In this document: positions 11,301 to 23,300 of the stretch, in pieces
How positions within the stretch are numbered: the stretch's first letter is position 1
Layout of the letters: each line of letters starts with the position of its first letter
Notes under the pieces: generated by a model
What the model saw: the letters and a program-made list of their open reading frames with translations, nothing else
What the model was told of the DNA's origin: nothing
Database searches by the model: none
Assembly (NCBI RefSeq): GCF_019703515.2
Contig: NC_059373.1
Coordinates: 19,864,281 to 19,928,280 of the forward strand
DNA: 64,000 nucleotides
Origin: Myxocyprinus asiaticus
Lineage: Eukaryota > Chordata > Actinopteri > Cypriniformes > Catostomidae
Direction of reading: 5' to 3'
Position numbers and translations under genes: made by a program

Positions 11301-12009
11301 CCTCTAATACACCATATTATGCTAGTACGCCTTTAGCTGCATTATGGTTGACTTCAATCCTTGCGGGGCACAGTCCGAGGAATAACCAAGAGTCCGGCCG
11401 AGGGGAAATATAGGCAGGGAGGTAGAGGAACGTTCGAATGAAAGTGTTTGTCAGCATTTGTCTCACTGGCTGCCACAGCACTGCATGGTTCCAGGGTCTG
11501 GCCAACCACAACTGATCGCATTAAATGGCAATGCAGTCTGACGCCGGTGCCAGCGCCCCCAGTGTCACCACACACACAATCAAACACAGCAACTCTCCCA
11601 GAGGGACGTCACCGCTGATGTTGAGGGGATTTAGTACAGTGTCTGCTGGGACAAGTGTACAGAGACATTTCTGCACTCCTCTACTCTACTAATAACGTAT
11701 TTGGTAAAGCCAAATTATGTCAGTACTTTTCAGGTAAGTGGAAAACACAAGTAATCATATATATATTATTCCGATTTTTTTTTTGTTTTTTTTTGTAAAA
11801 ATTGATTGTACTGAAATAAGTTTTCACATTTTCAGGAATGTTATGCTCAAAATAATGTTTAACTTACATTAAGAAAACTGGATAAAAAACTTGTAACATT
11901 TGGAGAACATTTTAAGAACATAAATTTGTTAGCTGGGTATGAAGTCAGTTCTCTTTAAGTTCACACAGGTGCGTGCGTGTTTACGTCATGTCCGTAAATA
12001 AATAAATAA
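8363..12009. other. Long stretch without recognised gene
   Basis: AT-rich, presumably intronic to ppp1r9a. Several open frames of 60-158 codons occur on both strands (for example 8887-9147 plus and 9459-9935 minus), but none shows a recognisable domain or good splice context. A pyrimidine-rich stretch lies near 11180-11270. Confidence 0.45.
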
Positions 12010-12303
12010 AAGAAGGTCCGGAGCTACTAGCACGTGTGTATGTGCGGTGAAAGCTGTGGTAGTAGTCTGAAGCTGAAAGCTTGTAGCCACAACAAATGTG
12101 TGACATTGACCATGGATCATTCAAAAAGGCAATCTTCTGGGGAATCATCTGTTTTCAAAATAAAGAAACCTCAAACTGAGAAGAGTCTGCAAGTAAAAAG
12201 GAAAAGGGACAGAGCCCGTAATAACAAAACACGAAACAACATCGGCTTGGCTTTTGTAGAGGTGGTGACAACTCAGAGAATTTTTATTGTTAGCCCGGTA
12301 ACT
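12010..12303 (+). other. Possible transposon-derived ORF start
   Basis: From the ATG at 12112 the frame reads a Ser/Lys/Arg-rich start (MDHSKRQSSGESS) and then KRKRDRARNNKTRNNIGLAF. Similar basic starts occur in transposon-related predicted proteins of fish. The resemblance appears lost soon after that. I cannot name a family. It may be an isolated exon-like fragment. Confidence 0.25.
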
Positions 12304-12816
12304 CTCTTTGCGCAATAGTTCGTTATATAGCGTTAGCCACCCTAATGGGGCATTTTATTATAGATTGTGGTACTGCAGTGCTTTCAATTTCATTTTCATT
12401 TTTGAGGAAGGACAATGAAAAAAACAATTAACTTTATGCTGGTAACAATGCCTCTCTAAACCAGTTAATACTAGCTAATGCTAGCTAAGTTATAATAGTT
12501 TTCACCGTTTGACTTTATCTGAAATGACTAGCAATTGTTATGTCTAATGTCAGCATTGCTTAACTTTTGTAACGCTTTTTACTAAAAACAATCGTTTTCA
12601 ATAAGTCAAAACAACAGCAAGATATGCTACTTACCTGCCAATAAAACACATTTTTCAGATATCTATCTTTTTTTTTTTTTGAGGGGAGGGAGCGAGTTTG
12701 GATGTCATTAGTGCCATTCACTCTGATAAGATGATCACCATGGTTACACCAGTACATCAGATTCATTCGGGCAGAAGAGCAGAGCCGAAGCCTTGTTCAC
12801 TAATTACCAAAATAAT

Positions 12817-12868
12817 GTTCCCTATCGATTCAGTTCACTCGACATTGCATTTGAATGCTATGGGGAAT
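12817..12868 (+). repeat. DIRS left inverted end
   Basis: Begins 'gttccctatcgattcagttc' and ends in 'gctatggggaat'. The reverse complement of 17524-17575 matches it over about 52 bp with roughly seven or eight differences by eye. Confidence 0.8.
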
Positions 12869-13267
12869 TCCTTTTCCACGACCTAGTTGATGCCCTTGTA
12901 TCATAACGGCAATCTTATGATTGGCAATGGTGTTTGAGCCCCGCCCTTTTAGGCGCACATTTGCCCAATATAAGCGGGCGCTCAAACAGCATTTTTTAGA
13001 ATTTTCTTCCTTCAAGACCGACATCGTCTCATCTTGACTACGCATCTGGATCAGCCCTCCCGTCAACGGACACCCATTAGTGGACGGGATTCCCTGCAGA
13101 TGCATCAGGACGTTCTTCGCCTGACTTTCTGCACCTGCAGCCAAACATTCACCCGCCCCCTCTAGTGTTCCAGTGAAGAAGTTTTTCCACCTCGATGCCG
13201 GATCGAGTTCTTCACTCAGCGAGAAATCTACCCACAGCATCCAGGCAGGAGCTATATCCTTTGAAAT

Positions 13268-14735
13268 AAACGTCCTCTCACTTTCAACTGCATTTATTTT
13301 CAGCAAACTTAACGTGTAAATATGAACATAAAAAGATGCAACAACTAAGACATAAACTTAACAAGTTTCACAGACATGTGACTAACAGAAATGGAATAAT
13401 GTGTCCCTGAACAAAGGGAGGGCCAAAATCAAAACAGTAACAGTCAGTATCTGGTGTGGCCACCAGCTGCATTAAGTACTGCAGTGCATCTCCTCCTCAT
13501 GGACTGCACCAGATTTGCCAGTTCTTGCTGTAAGATGTTACCCCACTCTTCTACCAAGGCACTTGCAAGTTCCCGGACATTTCTGGGGGGAATGGCCCTA
13601 GCCCTCACCCTCCGATCCAACAGGTCCCAGACGTGCTCAATGGGATTGAGATCCAGGCTCATCGCTGGCCATGGCAGAACACTGACATTCCTGTCTTGCA
13701 GGAAATCATGCACAGAATGAGCAGTATGGCTGGTGGCATTGTCATGCTGAAGGGTCATGTCAGGATGAGCCTGCAGGAAGGGTACCACATGAGGGAGGAG
13801 GATGTCTTCCCTGTAACGCACAGCATTGAGATTGCCTGCAATGACAACAAGCTCAGTCCGATGATGCTGTGACACACCGCACCAGACCATGATGGACCCT
13901 CCACCTCCAAATCAATCCCGCTCCAGAGTACAGGCCTCGGTGTAACGCTCATTCCTTCGATGAGTCCGACCATCACCCCTGGTGAGACAAAACCGTGACT
14001 CGTCAGTGAAGAGCACTTTTTGCCAGTCCTGTCTGGTCCAGTGAAGGTGGGTTTGTGCGCACAGGTGATGTTGTTGCCAGTGATGTCTGGTAAGGACCTG
14101 CCTTACAATAGGCCTACAAGCCCTCAGTCCAGCCTCTCTCAGCCTACTGCAGACAGTCTGAGCACTGATGGAGGGATTGTGCTTTCCTGGTGTAACTCGG
14201 GCAGTTGTTGTTGTCATCCTGTACCTGTCCCGCAGGTGTGATATTCGGATGTACTGATGCTGTGCAGGTGTCGTTACACGTGGTCAGCCACTGTGAGGAC
14301 GATCAGCTGTCCTTCCTGTCTCCCTGTAGCGCTGTCTTAGGCGTCTCACAGTACGGACATTGCAATTTATTGCCCTGGCCACATCTGCAGTCCTCATGCC
14401 TCCACGCAGCATGCCTAAGGCACGTTCACACAGATGATCAGGGACCCTGGGCATCTTACTTTTGGTGTTTTTCAGAGTCAGTAGAAAGGTCTCTTTAGTG
14501 TCCTAAGTTTTTATAACTGTGACCTTAATTGCCTAACGTCTGTAAGCTGTTAGTGTCTTAACGACCGTTCCACAGGTGCATGTTAATTAATTGTTTATGG
14601 TTCATTGAACAAGCATGGAAAACATTGTTTAAACACTTTACAATAAAGATCTGTAAAGTTATTTGGATTTTTACAAAATTATCTTTAAAATACAGTGTCC
14701 TGAAAAAGGGACGTTTCTTTTTTTGCTGAGTTTAT
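13268..14735 (-). mobile_element. Tc1/mariner element, third family
   Basis: The right end reads 'gggacgtttctttttttgct' followed by gagtttata. The left end shares the inverted 'aaacgtcctctcac' stretch but its outermost bases have diverged or been lost. Terminal repeats are short. The transposase is on the minus strand at 13444-14454. It sits inside the 5' part of the DIRS element, so it arrived later. Confidence 0.85.
13444..14454 (-). pseudogene. Tc1 DD34E transposase, two nonsense codons
   Basis: Read from the ATG at 14454 (MPRVPDHLCERAL) there is one continuous frame of about 336 codons, broken only by TGA at 14286-14284 and TGA at 13914-13912. The helix-turn-helix part (TADVARAINCNVRTVRRLRQ) and the DDE core are clear: VLFTDESRF, LQHDNATSHT and NPIEHVW, with 34 residues between the second Asp and the Glu. 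A Pro to Leu change in the usual SPDLNP motif (here SLDLNP) and a small deletion near GRTHRRNE are further damage. As it stands it is not functional. Confidence 0.85.
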
Positions 14736-15063
14736 ATATATCTATACAAGTAAAATTCTGTCCAAGTGATGTAAAACACGATAAAAGAGCTGCTTGTGTG
14801 TATGCGTCTTTTTAAAGATGTCGAGGATCTTGCGCTGATGTAAGCTCCACGAGCCCCTCGATCTTCCCACGCAGCATCTTCGCCAGTGCAGTACACACGT
14901 GACAACCTCTGGCCCTGTATGAATGAGCACAGTGTTGACATATTCAGTGGGTCTGATGATGATAATGATGCAATGTTCCTCATAGCATCAGAGAATGGTC
15001 CATGGAGGATGTTGCAGCTCCTCCCCCAAGCGAGGGTGAGGATCGCGCACTGGCCATTGATAT

Positions 15064-15288
15064 GAGTTACTCCGCGTCATTGCACGGGCGGTCGAGGAGC
15101 TCGGCCTTGAATGGTCGCTTCCTGTCGAGCCGGAAAATTCTCATCTGAATGAATCATTCCTGCACACCGTCCGCCGTCAAAAGACTGTGGTTTGGAAAGC
15201 AGTGTCGTTCTTCCCTGAGGTTCACACGAAGCTTAATGAGACATGGCGCGTGCCCAGATCGGAGGGGCTGCCATCCTCGGACATATTT
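15064..15288 (+). pseudogene. DIRS gag-like fragment
   Basis: An open stretch reads ELLRVIARAVEELGLEW, then a segment with RRQKTVVWKAVSFFPEVH and KLNETWRVP. This FFPEVH segment is typical of the gag-like protein of fish DIRS elements. A TAG ends it at about 15289-15291. Sequence between the Tc1 insertion and this point (14740-15060) is probably more degraded gag. Confidence 0.65.
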
Positions 15289-15532
15289 TAGCGCCTTTGT
15301 ACTGTGACGCAAATAGCACTGTCAGTGCCCAGCGGGAAGAATCCCCCTGGAAGTATAGCGTTTATAGGAATCTAGAGCTCCTGCCTTTTCTATTATGTTT
15401 TGACACGCCCTTTCCCGCTTTTCTCACTGGAATGAGTCATTTTTTATTGCAATGCTTCCTTGAATTGCGTGCATACCTCGTAACGGCTGCTTGATGCGCT
15501 GAAGGCTGAAAAAGCTCTTTCTTCCTCCAACC

Positions 15533-15582
15533 AAGTGTATGTAAACTTCCAAGGTGTATGTAAACTTCTGAGTTCAACTGTA
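15533..15582 (-). mobile_element. Isolated Sleeping Beauty-like terminus
   Basis: Reads 'gtatgtaaacttctgagttc' then aactgta, the outer end of a salmonid/cyprinid-type Tc1. It is preceded by a partial second copy of 'gtgtatgtaaacttcc' at 15535-15550. The element body that should extend to the left is absent; DIRS sequence lies there instead. Confidence 0.7.
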
Positions 15583-16184
15583 CAATCACATGCACTGCAC
15601 GCCACAGTATGAATAAGTGGCGCCTCTATGCTCTGTCATCTCCTTCACACACAAGCAGGCATGCACACAAACGCAACACACAGTACTAAGGCTTGAATTT
15701 CATGCAATGTGTCAAATAGTATCCATCTGCAGAGCCACAGATCAGTGTGTTGAGTGTATAAACAACTATGAACTCTCAAATGAACACTTTCTCCATTGCA
15801 GCTCGGAGATTTCAGCACACGAGTCGCAGGAAGCTTGATATAACGAACCCTTCACAAACAGGAAGAACTTCAAATATCTTTCAAAATTAAAGTCCTGCTG
15901 AAATGAGAGCTCTATTCAACTGATTGCGTGAAATTGAAGACAGTACAAAAGAAAAATATTACTACTGTAAAAAAGCGTAATATTCAAACCAGTCACAATA
16001 ATACTCACAGTAACAATAATATAATATTAAATTGTTAGATTATTAGTATTATTATCTGTAAGCAATATCACATAAGCAAGTGTACTGAATATCAGCATGT
16101 TGTTATTCAGCCATGGCAGCCTTTTGCGTTAGGTAATCAGATTGTTTTCATTTAATATTTTACTGTATATGCTCTGTTGTGCAT

Positions 16185-16186
<2 letters not shown>
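15583..16186. other. Unassigned segment between transposon ends
   Basis: No gene is recognised. This roughly 0.6-kb segment lies between two Sleeping Beauty-like termini that both face it with their outer tips. It reads as ordinary AT-rich DNA. Confidence 0.4.

Positions 16187-16248
<62 letters not shown>
16187..16248. repeat. TA microsatellite
   Basis: About 31 TA units immediately before the Sleeping Beauty-like terminus at 16255. Confidence 0.95.
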
Positions 16249-16254
<6 letters not shown>

Positions 16255-16434
16255 CAGTTGAAGTCAGAAGTTTACATACACATTAGCCAAATACATTTAA
16301 ACTCGGTTTTTCACAATTCCTGACATTTAATCCTAGAAAACATTCCCTGTCTTAGGTTAGTTGGGATCACTATTTTAAGATTGTGAAATGTCAGAATAAT
16401 AGTAGGGAGAATTATTTATTTCTGATCATAAAGT
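16255..16434 (+). mobile_element. Sleeping Beauty-like left terminal repeat
   Basis: Starts 'cagttgaagtcagaagttta' and continues through 'ttagccaaatacatttaaac' and 'cattccctgtcttagg', the same end as in the element at 32736-34451. Only this end of about 180 bp is present. DIRS recombinase sequence follows directly. Confidence 0.8.
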
Positions 16435-16439
16435 TCCTT

Positions 16440-17150
16440 AGGGGAGCGAGGCACTTGAACCCCCCTCACCGTGCAACGGTTCCAATATGGGACTTAAATC
16501 AGGTGCTGAGGGTGCTCATGAGCCCCCCGTTTGAACCACTGGAATCTGTTCAGTTACGTGTGCTCTCTTTAAAGACTACACTGATGTTGGCTCTGGCCTC
16601 AGTCAAATGGGTTGGTTGACAGTTCATGTCTGGAATTCACTCCGGGGCTTTCAAAAGCCACCATCAAACCCAAAAAACTCTATGTGCCTATGGTGCTTTC
16701 CACGCCCTTTAGGGCTCAGATAGTTCACCTACAAGCTTCCTCTTCTCCACCGTCTAATTCGGATGAGGAGCAGTTAGCACATTTATTATGCCCTGTGCGG
16801 GCATTGCACACATATGTGGAGCGCACTCCAGTTTAGACCATCAGATCAGCTCTTCGTTTGTTATGGAGGACACATAAAAGGCATGTCCGTCTCCAAACAA
16901 AGGCTCTCTCACTGGATTGTTGATGCCATCGCCCTCGTTTATGAATCACAGGACGTGAGATGCCCTATTGGCGTAAAGGCACATTCAACTAAAGGCATGG
17001 CTTCCTCATGGGCATGAACAAACAGTATATCCCTACAGGATATAAGCTTTGCAGCAGGATGGTCTTTGCAGAACACGTTCGTGAGATGTTATAACCTAAA
17101 CGTACTGTACATCGCTTTGCAAGTCCTCTCTGTCTAGAGAGCTACTATTC
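16440..17150 (+). pseudogene. DIRS tyrosine recombinase remnant
   Basis: Three overlapping frames carry consecutive pieces: LESVQLRVLSLKTTLMLALAS (16383-16619 frame), a middle piece with DSSCLEFTPGLSKA and LCPVRALHTYVE, and then DQLFVCYGGHIKG, SKQRLSHWIVDAIALVYES, GVKAHSTKGMASSWA (16814-17017 frame) followed by a SFAAGWS-like piece. This order and these motifs are those of the DIRS recombinase. The HSTK box stands where the family usually has HSTR, the second catalytic basic residue. Frame changes and stops make it inactive. Confidence 0.72.
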
Positions 17151-17523
17151 CATCACCCAGCGGGTGAGCCCGAGCTCCTTATTACGGGCGGGCTACCTGT
17201 TATAATTTTAATACAGCCGCCTGTGTAGGCCGCTATCCAATTTACTCCCATTAGAAGTCACAAGCACTTCCAATAGAATAAAACCTCCCTCCCTTCCTCT
17301 GGTTATGAAGGAGTTAAATTATTCTCTGTGTATTATATGACTCATATAGATCCTCAGATTATTATTAACTTCCCATCTGGTTTTCACCATGTGGGGTTAT
17401 TCATTTTCATCATAATAAGTCACCGACTGAAAGGCCCGTGACCTCATACACGTATTCTTCTAAGTGTTTCTATCCTGGCACATCTTAGGGTATGATGCTA
17501 CAAAGTGCGGCGTGATGGGACTC

Positions 17524-17575
17524 CGTTCCCCATAGCGTTCAATTGCAATGTTAAATGAACTGAATCAATAGGGAA
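17524..17575 (-). repeat. DIRS right inverted end
   Basis: Inverted partner of 12817-12868. It is followed by the 'cgtctcatgtaacctcggtt' region and a 'tccctgagatgaaggga' palindrome that fits the internal complementary region of DIRS elements. Confidence 0.8.
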
Positions 17576-17649
17576 CGTCTCATGTAACCTCGGTTCCCTG
17601 AGATGAAGGGAACGAGACATTAACCGGAGACGTTTATCCGCAAGTAACT

Positions 17650-20110
17650 TGCAGTTTTATGCTTCAACCGCAGGAGGGCAAAAAGTTACATAGTGTAGCT
17701 TTAACTATGAACATGTTCCACTATGTTTTACAAACAGAAATAAATGCTACTTAGTTTGATATTTTCAGGCTTATTAATTTATAAAGTTTCATGACATTTC
17801 TTAATATTTGAATGCAATAGCCTAATGATTGCTGATCCTATCAATGAAAACTGTTGCCCATTTATGTGTTAGAAGCCCTAGCAGAGAGTGTCCAATATTT
17901 CGTGACACTCAGCATTATTTTAAAAGCTATTTTATCTTTCAGCTACTTTAAAAACTCTCTGGCTGTGGAGGAGACTATAAACTGATGAGTCAGGTGATGT
18001 GAAACTCTCAAGCGAGAATAGTGGTTAGCCTTTTGCCCCGTTTAAAGAGCATAGCTCCTTCTCAAAACTCATGTTTATTTCCCTCTTCACTAGAAAACTG
18101 GTAACTCGTTTTACAGTATGTCTGCCTTGAAATGCCATTTCTATCTCTTTTTAATCCTATGTTTGTGGAAATACCTCTGGGGCCTCGCCATCCGCCGACA
18201 CAAAGCGCACTGGCATAGTGAGGGGGAGCTCCAGCATAAGGGGATAAACAAGAGACAAACAATTGCTTACTTTATGTCTTATACTCAAATATGTTGGCTG
18301 AGTCTGCTCACATGATCAGTAACATGGTCTAATGAACACTTAATGCATTAACTAACCGCATGAGTGGGTGAGGGTGTTACATTTATGAGCTAAGTGTAAG
18401 CTAGTTTTAGCTATTAGCCAAACATAAATACACATTCATCATTATACATAAGCAATACTGGAACTTTTAACCTTTTACTTATTCTTCATAAGAAAGAGAT
18501 TTATTATGGCTCCTAACTAAAATAGTTATTAAGCTATGAAAAATTACGTCCACAGAATAAGAGTTCATTCAAAGGCTAAAATATATGGAAATTCTTTCAA
18601 TTCTTATTTAATATTTATCTTTTTCTTTTCAGAAAATCATTTAATCTCTTCAATACAACCAGATTCTACAATGATTTTGCATTATCTTACAATTGATATA
18701 ACTAATTAAGTTTTCTAGAAATAACAATCAGGATTTCCAAACTTTCTGGCCAGTGAATTTCAATGACATTTCCATTCATTTGTGTAACTGGATAAGGCTT
18801 TTTAACAATATTTTATAAATATTGCACTTTATAAAATGAAAGAGAATCTTTCTACATGTTTATACTATTTTAGAGCTGAGCATAACTAAAAAAAATAATA
18901 AAATTAGAGAAAATTGAAGGACTTTTCCAAGACTTTTTAAGATTTTAAAATATTATAAGTCCTGGAAATCGCAATTTTAAAATTTCATGATTTTCCAAGT
19001 TCTCCATGACCATCGGAACCCTGTTCAATATGTTTAATTTTCTGGATTTTGCTACTGTTCAGAATGAATGTCTATTTGAATGGAAATAAGAAAAATATAT
19101 TCAAAAATATAGATTTTTAGGTAGCTCTAACGCTTCTTTCTTTTTTATTGATTATTGTTTACTTTTTAAACAGAGATTTGTATTTAGATATATGGTCAAA
19201 CTGATTGTATTAATCATTCATGGTCACGATTTATAAATAAACCATGGTAATATGTTTTGTTTCCCTGGATCATAATTCAGGTCTGAATGGGTTAATTATG
19301 AACCCACTGAGACAGTTAATACTTAAAGTGCAGTATTCCTGAGTCCATTGGACACACACTGAGGGTAAACTGGCACTCTACACAACTGGGATAACACACA
19401 GCTTCCACATTGGTGCTGGCTGTCTCACAACAATACAGGACACTGTGTCACTGCTGAACACCTCCTTGATTCCAGCATGGAAAAAAGCAGGAAAAATCCT
19501 CTCTGATACATTCAGTGATGGCCTGTGATGGAAGGGAGGAAGAATTAGTGCCTGGCACAGACAGCTGGAATAGTGCAGCCTCAGAACCACAGGCCTGTCT
19601 TCTGTTTCCTCAGTCGTTAAAAATTCAGCTCCACAAGGGGTCAGATATCAGAGAAACAAGCAAACAAAAAATACCACATCATTAATAATATATTGTGAGA
19701 CAGACCTTCGCCAATGACGACAGCTTCGAAATCGCTGTCCAGAGAACAAGACAATTTCTTGATTGTGTTATATATTGTGAAGCTAAACTGTATTCTGTAA
19801 AAGATAAACCACACACTGACAACTTGCTTGTTCTGCTTCACACATTTAACAAATGAGAAAAGAGCTTTAGCTTTTTTTTTAGTTTCCCACTGATTACATA
19901 ATGGTTTTCTTCTGATGAATAGACCAAAATATAGCCATGTTTACAAGTGGTCAACCGATATTGGCTTTCCAAATGGCCAATGCCGACACCAATAACTAGA
20001 GAGCAGGGTGACTAAAATAATATGTGTGATATACTGTAGGCTAGCTAGAGCGCAGTCTACAAGATGCTTCTATGCACTAAAATGGTGTGTGTTTGCGTAT
20101 TGGTGCCCGT
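17650..20110. other. Stretch without recognised gene
   Basis: AT-rich, presumably ppp1r9a intron. Open frames at 18062-18315 and 19378-19590 have no recognisable domain. No tRNA or other RNA gene was seen. Confidence 0.45.
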
Positions 20111-20112
20111 AT

Positions 20113-20559
20113 AAATGTTTTTTTGTTTTTTTTAATCCCCTTTTTCTCCCAATTTGGAATGCCCAATTCCCACTATTAGTAGGTCCTCATGGTGGCGCGG
20201 TTACTCACCTCAATCCGGGTGGCGGAGGACAAGTCTCAGTTGCCTCCACTTCTGAGACAGTCAATCCGCACATCTTATCACATGGCTCGTTGTGCATGAC
20301 ACCGCAGAGACTCACAGCATGGGAGGCTCATGCTACTCTCCGCGATCCACGCACAACTTACCACGTGTCCCATTGAAAGCGAGAACCACTAATCGAGACC
20401 ACGAGGAGGTTACCCCATGTGACTCTACTCTCCCTAGCAACCGGGCCAATTTCGTTGCTTAGGAGACGTGGCTGGAGTCACTCAGCATACCCTGGATTCG
20501 AACTTGCTACTCCAGGGGTGGTAGTCAGCGTCAATACTCGCTGAGCTACCCAGGCCCCC
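20113..20559 (-). mobile_element. tRNA-derived SINE
   Basis: Read on the minus strand, it starts at the 20559 side with a tRNA-like head: A-box-like 'tagctcagcgagta' and B-box-like 'agttcgaatcc'. A body of about 350 bp follows, and it ends in an A-rich tail near 20113. The same family occurs on the plus strand at 57114-57563. A clear target duplication was not found for this copy. Confidence 0.78.
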
Positions 20560-21388
20560 TGTAGGCTAGTATAACTAATTCTAGCCATTAAGTTGTACAA
20601 TAAAGGCTTTTGACAGAAGGGACATTTCTGTTGATAATCTCAAAATAACTGCCATTTTGTCAGCCTAGCGATTGATCAGTCTATCACTAATGTTCAATGT
20701 ACTACCTGAGAAAAAATCACTATAGAATCAACTGAGAAATTATGGGATGTTTCTAGGCACAGTTTATCCACAAAATCCCTGTTCTGACCTTTCTTAACCT
20801 CCCCTTTACTTCAGCCTGGGCCATCGCTTCAAAAATGCCTTGATCTATAGATCCCTAAAATGAAAATGAATAAAAATTCCCCACTGCTCAGCTCACTTAA
20901 CTAAAAGACTGCACTTAACGAAGATGCAAAAAGTGTGTTTATACTGAATATATATTTAAACTAAATTTTAAATAGAGCTAATAAATGGCCTATGGCTAGC
21001 CAACATTTTAACAAAATTCCAGGACTGAGCTGATATAAATGATGTAAATGGCTGGATTGATTCAGAGGGAGTCATGTGTTCTAGATATGTGCATCTGTGA
21101 GATCACTGAATCATTTCAGCCATCATTCGATTGCTGCCCAGTTATTCAAATCCACTTAATTCCATTAGAGAATCAAGAGAGAATAAATATGTCATAACAA
21201 GAGGCTGAATTCAACAGAGGTAATGAGATATTTCATTTCAGCCTTTAAGTGCAGTTTAGATTGTAGGGCGATGACAGTACAGACGCAACAAAGGGCACAA
21301 ACAAACTCTACTCACAGGAAATTCTATAGAATATAGTTTCTGCCACATTGATTGCTTTGTCTGAAAGAATTAAGTTAATTTGCTTAAT

Positions 21389-22366
21389 TAAAGGGATAAT
21401 TAACCCAAAAATGAAAATTGTGTCATTTATTCAACCTAATATCATCCTATAACCCTATGACTTTCTGTCTTCCATGCATGGAGCAAAAGAAGTAAGGCAG
21501 AATGTTATGGACTGGCAGCCTCAGTCACCATTTACTTTTAATATAAGGAAAAAAGATGCAAATGAAAGATGGTGACTAAAATCATTCACTTTAACCATTT
21601 GCTTTCACTACAGTATATGGGGGTGGGAAAAGATGCAATGAAAGTAAATAGTGACTAAAGCCATTTGCTTTCACTGTATGTAAATGTTCAATAAAAAGTG
21701 AATGGTGAATAAAAACAATTTGCCTAACATCTCCTTTTGTGTTCCACGGAAGAAATGAAAGGTGCTATATGTAAGATTGACAAAAAGCATTTGAAATGGG
21801 TACTGCAGTCCAAATTCAAAATATCGGAGAGTTGTCTGCCCCGCCCCAGACTCGAAGCTCATTGGGGTTGCCAGAATGAGGACACGAAACAGGAATGAGC
21901 GAAACTGAAAATGTCAAGCGACGAGCTTTACACTGTAAGTTGATCAGCTAATGTATACGTTTGCAATGTTTTTATTGTTTGCAAATTATAAACCAGATCG
22001 TGTGGATTTTTTTGTGATCCAATTCATTTGCTGGCTTCCATTGCTGCAGCATGCAGTGTTGTAAAACTTGTTCAAATCTGGCAACCCGAATACTATTGGT
22101 GAGTGGGCAGTGGGCAAGATCACACAGGCCAAAACATAAACAGAAATTTCGTCCGGAATGGAAGCTTCAAAGTAGAATATACTGGCTGTAGCACTGTTAT
22201 CAGAGAAGCCAGTATTTCAACTTAGCATGTTTCCTAATTCTCTAATGACATATTATGGTCATTTTATTATTTAGTACAGTAAAAATATTACATATAGCAC
22301 CTTTAAGTCATATGGGTTTTCAACAACATGGTGGTGAGTAAATGATGACAGAAATTCATCCTTTTA
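21389..22366. repeat. Palindromic MITE split by another MITE
   Basis: Left end 'taaagggataattaaccc', right end 'gagtaaatgatgacagaaat'. Arms share 'catctccttttgtgttccac' with other copies (23110, 25430, 46905, 54939, 60311). The second MITE at 21758-22306 interrupts it after 'gttccacggaagaaa'; the sequence resumes at 'gtcatatgggttt'. Confidence 0.65.
21758..22306. repeat. MITE nested in MITE
   Basis: Terminal inverted repeats 'aaaggtgctatatgtaa' (21758) and 'ttacatatagcaccttt' (22288-22304), about 550 bp apart. It is younger than its host MITE. Confidence 0.75.
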
Positions 22367-22921
22367 AAAATAATTCAGTCTTATATTAAAGATTTTATGA
22401 AATGATCCTTCAAACACCATCTACTCAACTACAAAATCCAGCAATTATACTGTATCACGTTTCAAAATCTAAAGCATCAGAATGCTGTGACAACTCAACT
22501 CAACAACTGAACATGACATTTGACACTGTTCTGACACTTTCATGATTTTCTTCTTCATTTCTTGTTCTGCCATGATATGCCACATCTTTTTGTAGAGTGT
22601 ATGGTGAAAAACAAAAATGCAAAAGAACTCAAACTGGTTTGTGTAACCACAACACACCACATCATCTTTTCTTTGGATTTTTCTTTCTTATTCCCAATCA
22701 TTCCTATACAAACAGGCCAGTGGGCATGGCCACTGGATGCCATGACCTCATTATCAGAGCCAATCTGACACTGCTCCATCACTGGGTAGGCCTACAAGAG
22801 GAGTAGAATCAGTGGATGTGCACACTGAGTCAGGTCAATGAAACTGACTTGAAGTGATCTCCACTGCCTCAGATGGTTACAAGCAACCCCTGTGGAAGAT
22901 ATCCATTAATGCTAACTAGGC

Positions 22922-23050
22922 CAGTGGTTCTCAACTGGTTGTACTTCAGGACCCAGATTTTACATTAAACATCATGTGGTGACCAAACACAGTACCAAAA
23001 TTGTTTGTTGTACAAATGTAACCAAAGATGTAGGCCTACTTAAAATCATA
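22922..23050. repeat. Truncated hAT-type MITE
   Basis: Starts 'cagtggttctcaactgg' and continues 'acttcaggaccca', the same start as the complete copy at 44047-44591. The opposite terminus is missing. Confidence 0.5.
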
Positions 23051-23109
23051 CATTCAAATGTATTCATATAACCATGAACTGCATTGGACCAGCATGTGAT
23101 GTGCATAAT

Positions 23110-23300
23110 TAGGTATAGTACACCCAAGAATGAAAATTCTGTCCTCATGTTTTTCCAAACTTATGACTTTCCTCCTCCATGGAACACAAAAGGGGACCAT
23201 TCAATTTCATTGCACCTTTTTGTCCACAATGAAAGCAAATAGTGATGAGGCTGTCAGTCCCTTTAACATTCTGCCTAACATGTCCTTTTGTGTTCCACGG
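23110..23300. repeat. Partial palindromic MITE
   Basis: Contains 'gaatgaaaattctgtcctca', 'catggaacacaaaag' and 'cattctgcctaacatg', then 'ccttttgtgttccac'. Same family as 60311-60568; the right terminus is degraded. Confidence 0.55.

Larger units (their letters stand above)
12817..17640 (+). mobile_element. Decayed DIRS-type retroelement with insertions
   Basis: DIRS elements copy through an RNA but insert with a tyrosine recombinase. Evidence here: inverted ends at 12817-12868 and 17524-17575; a short palindromic region just after the right end ('gttccctgagatgaagggaac' type), as expected for the internal complementary region; a gag-like segment at 15064-15288; and a tyrosine recombinase segment at 16440-17150, all on the plus strand. 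Most of the reverse transcriptase/RNase H part is missing. A Tc1 element (13268-14735) and pieces of Sleeping Beauty-like ends (15533-15582, 16255-16434) interrupt it. It cannot be autonomous. Confidence 0.75.
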
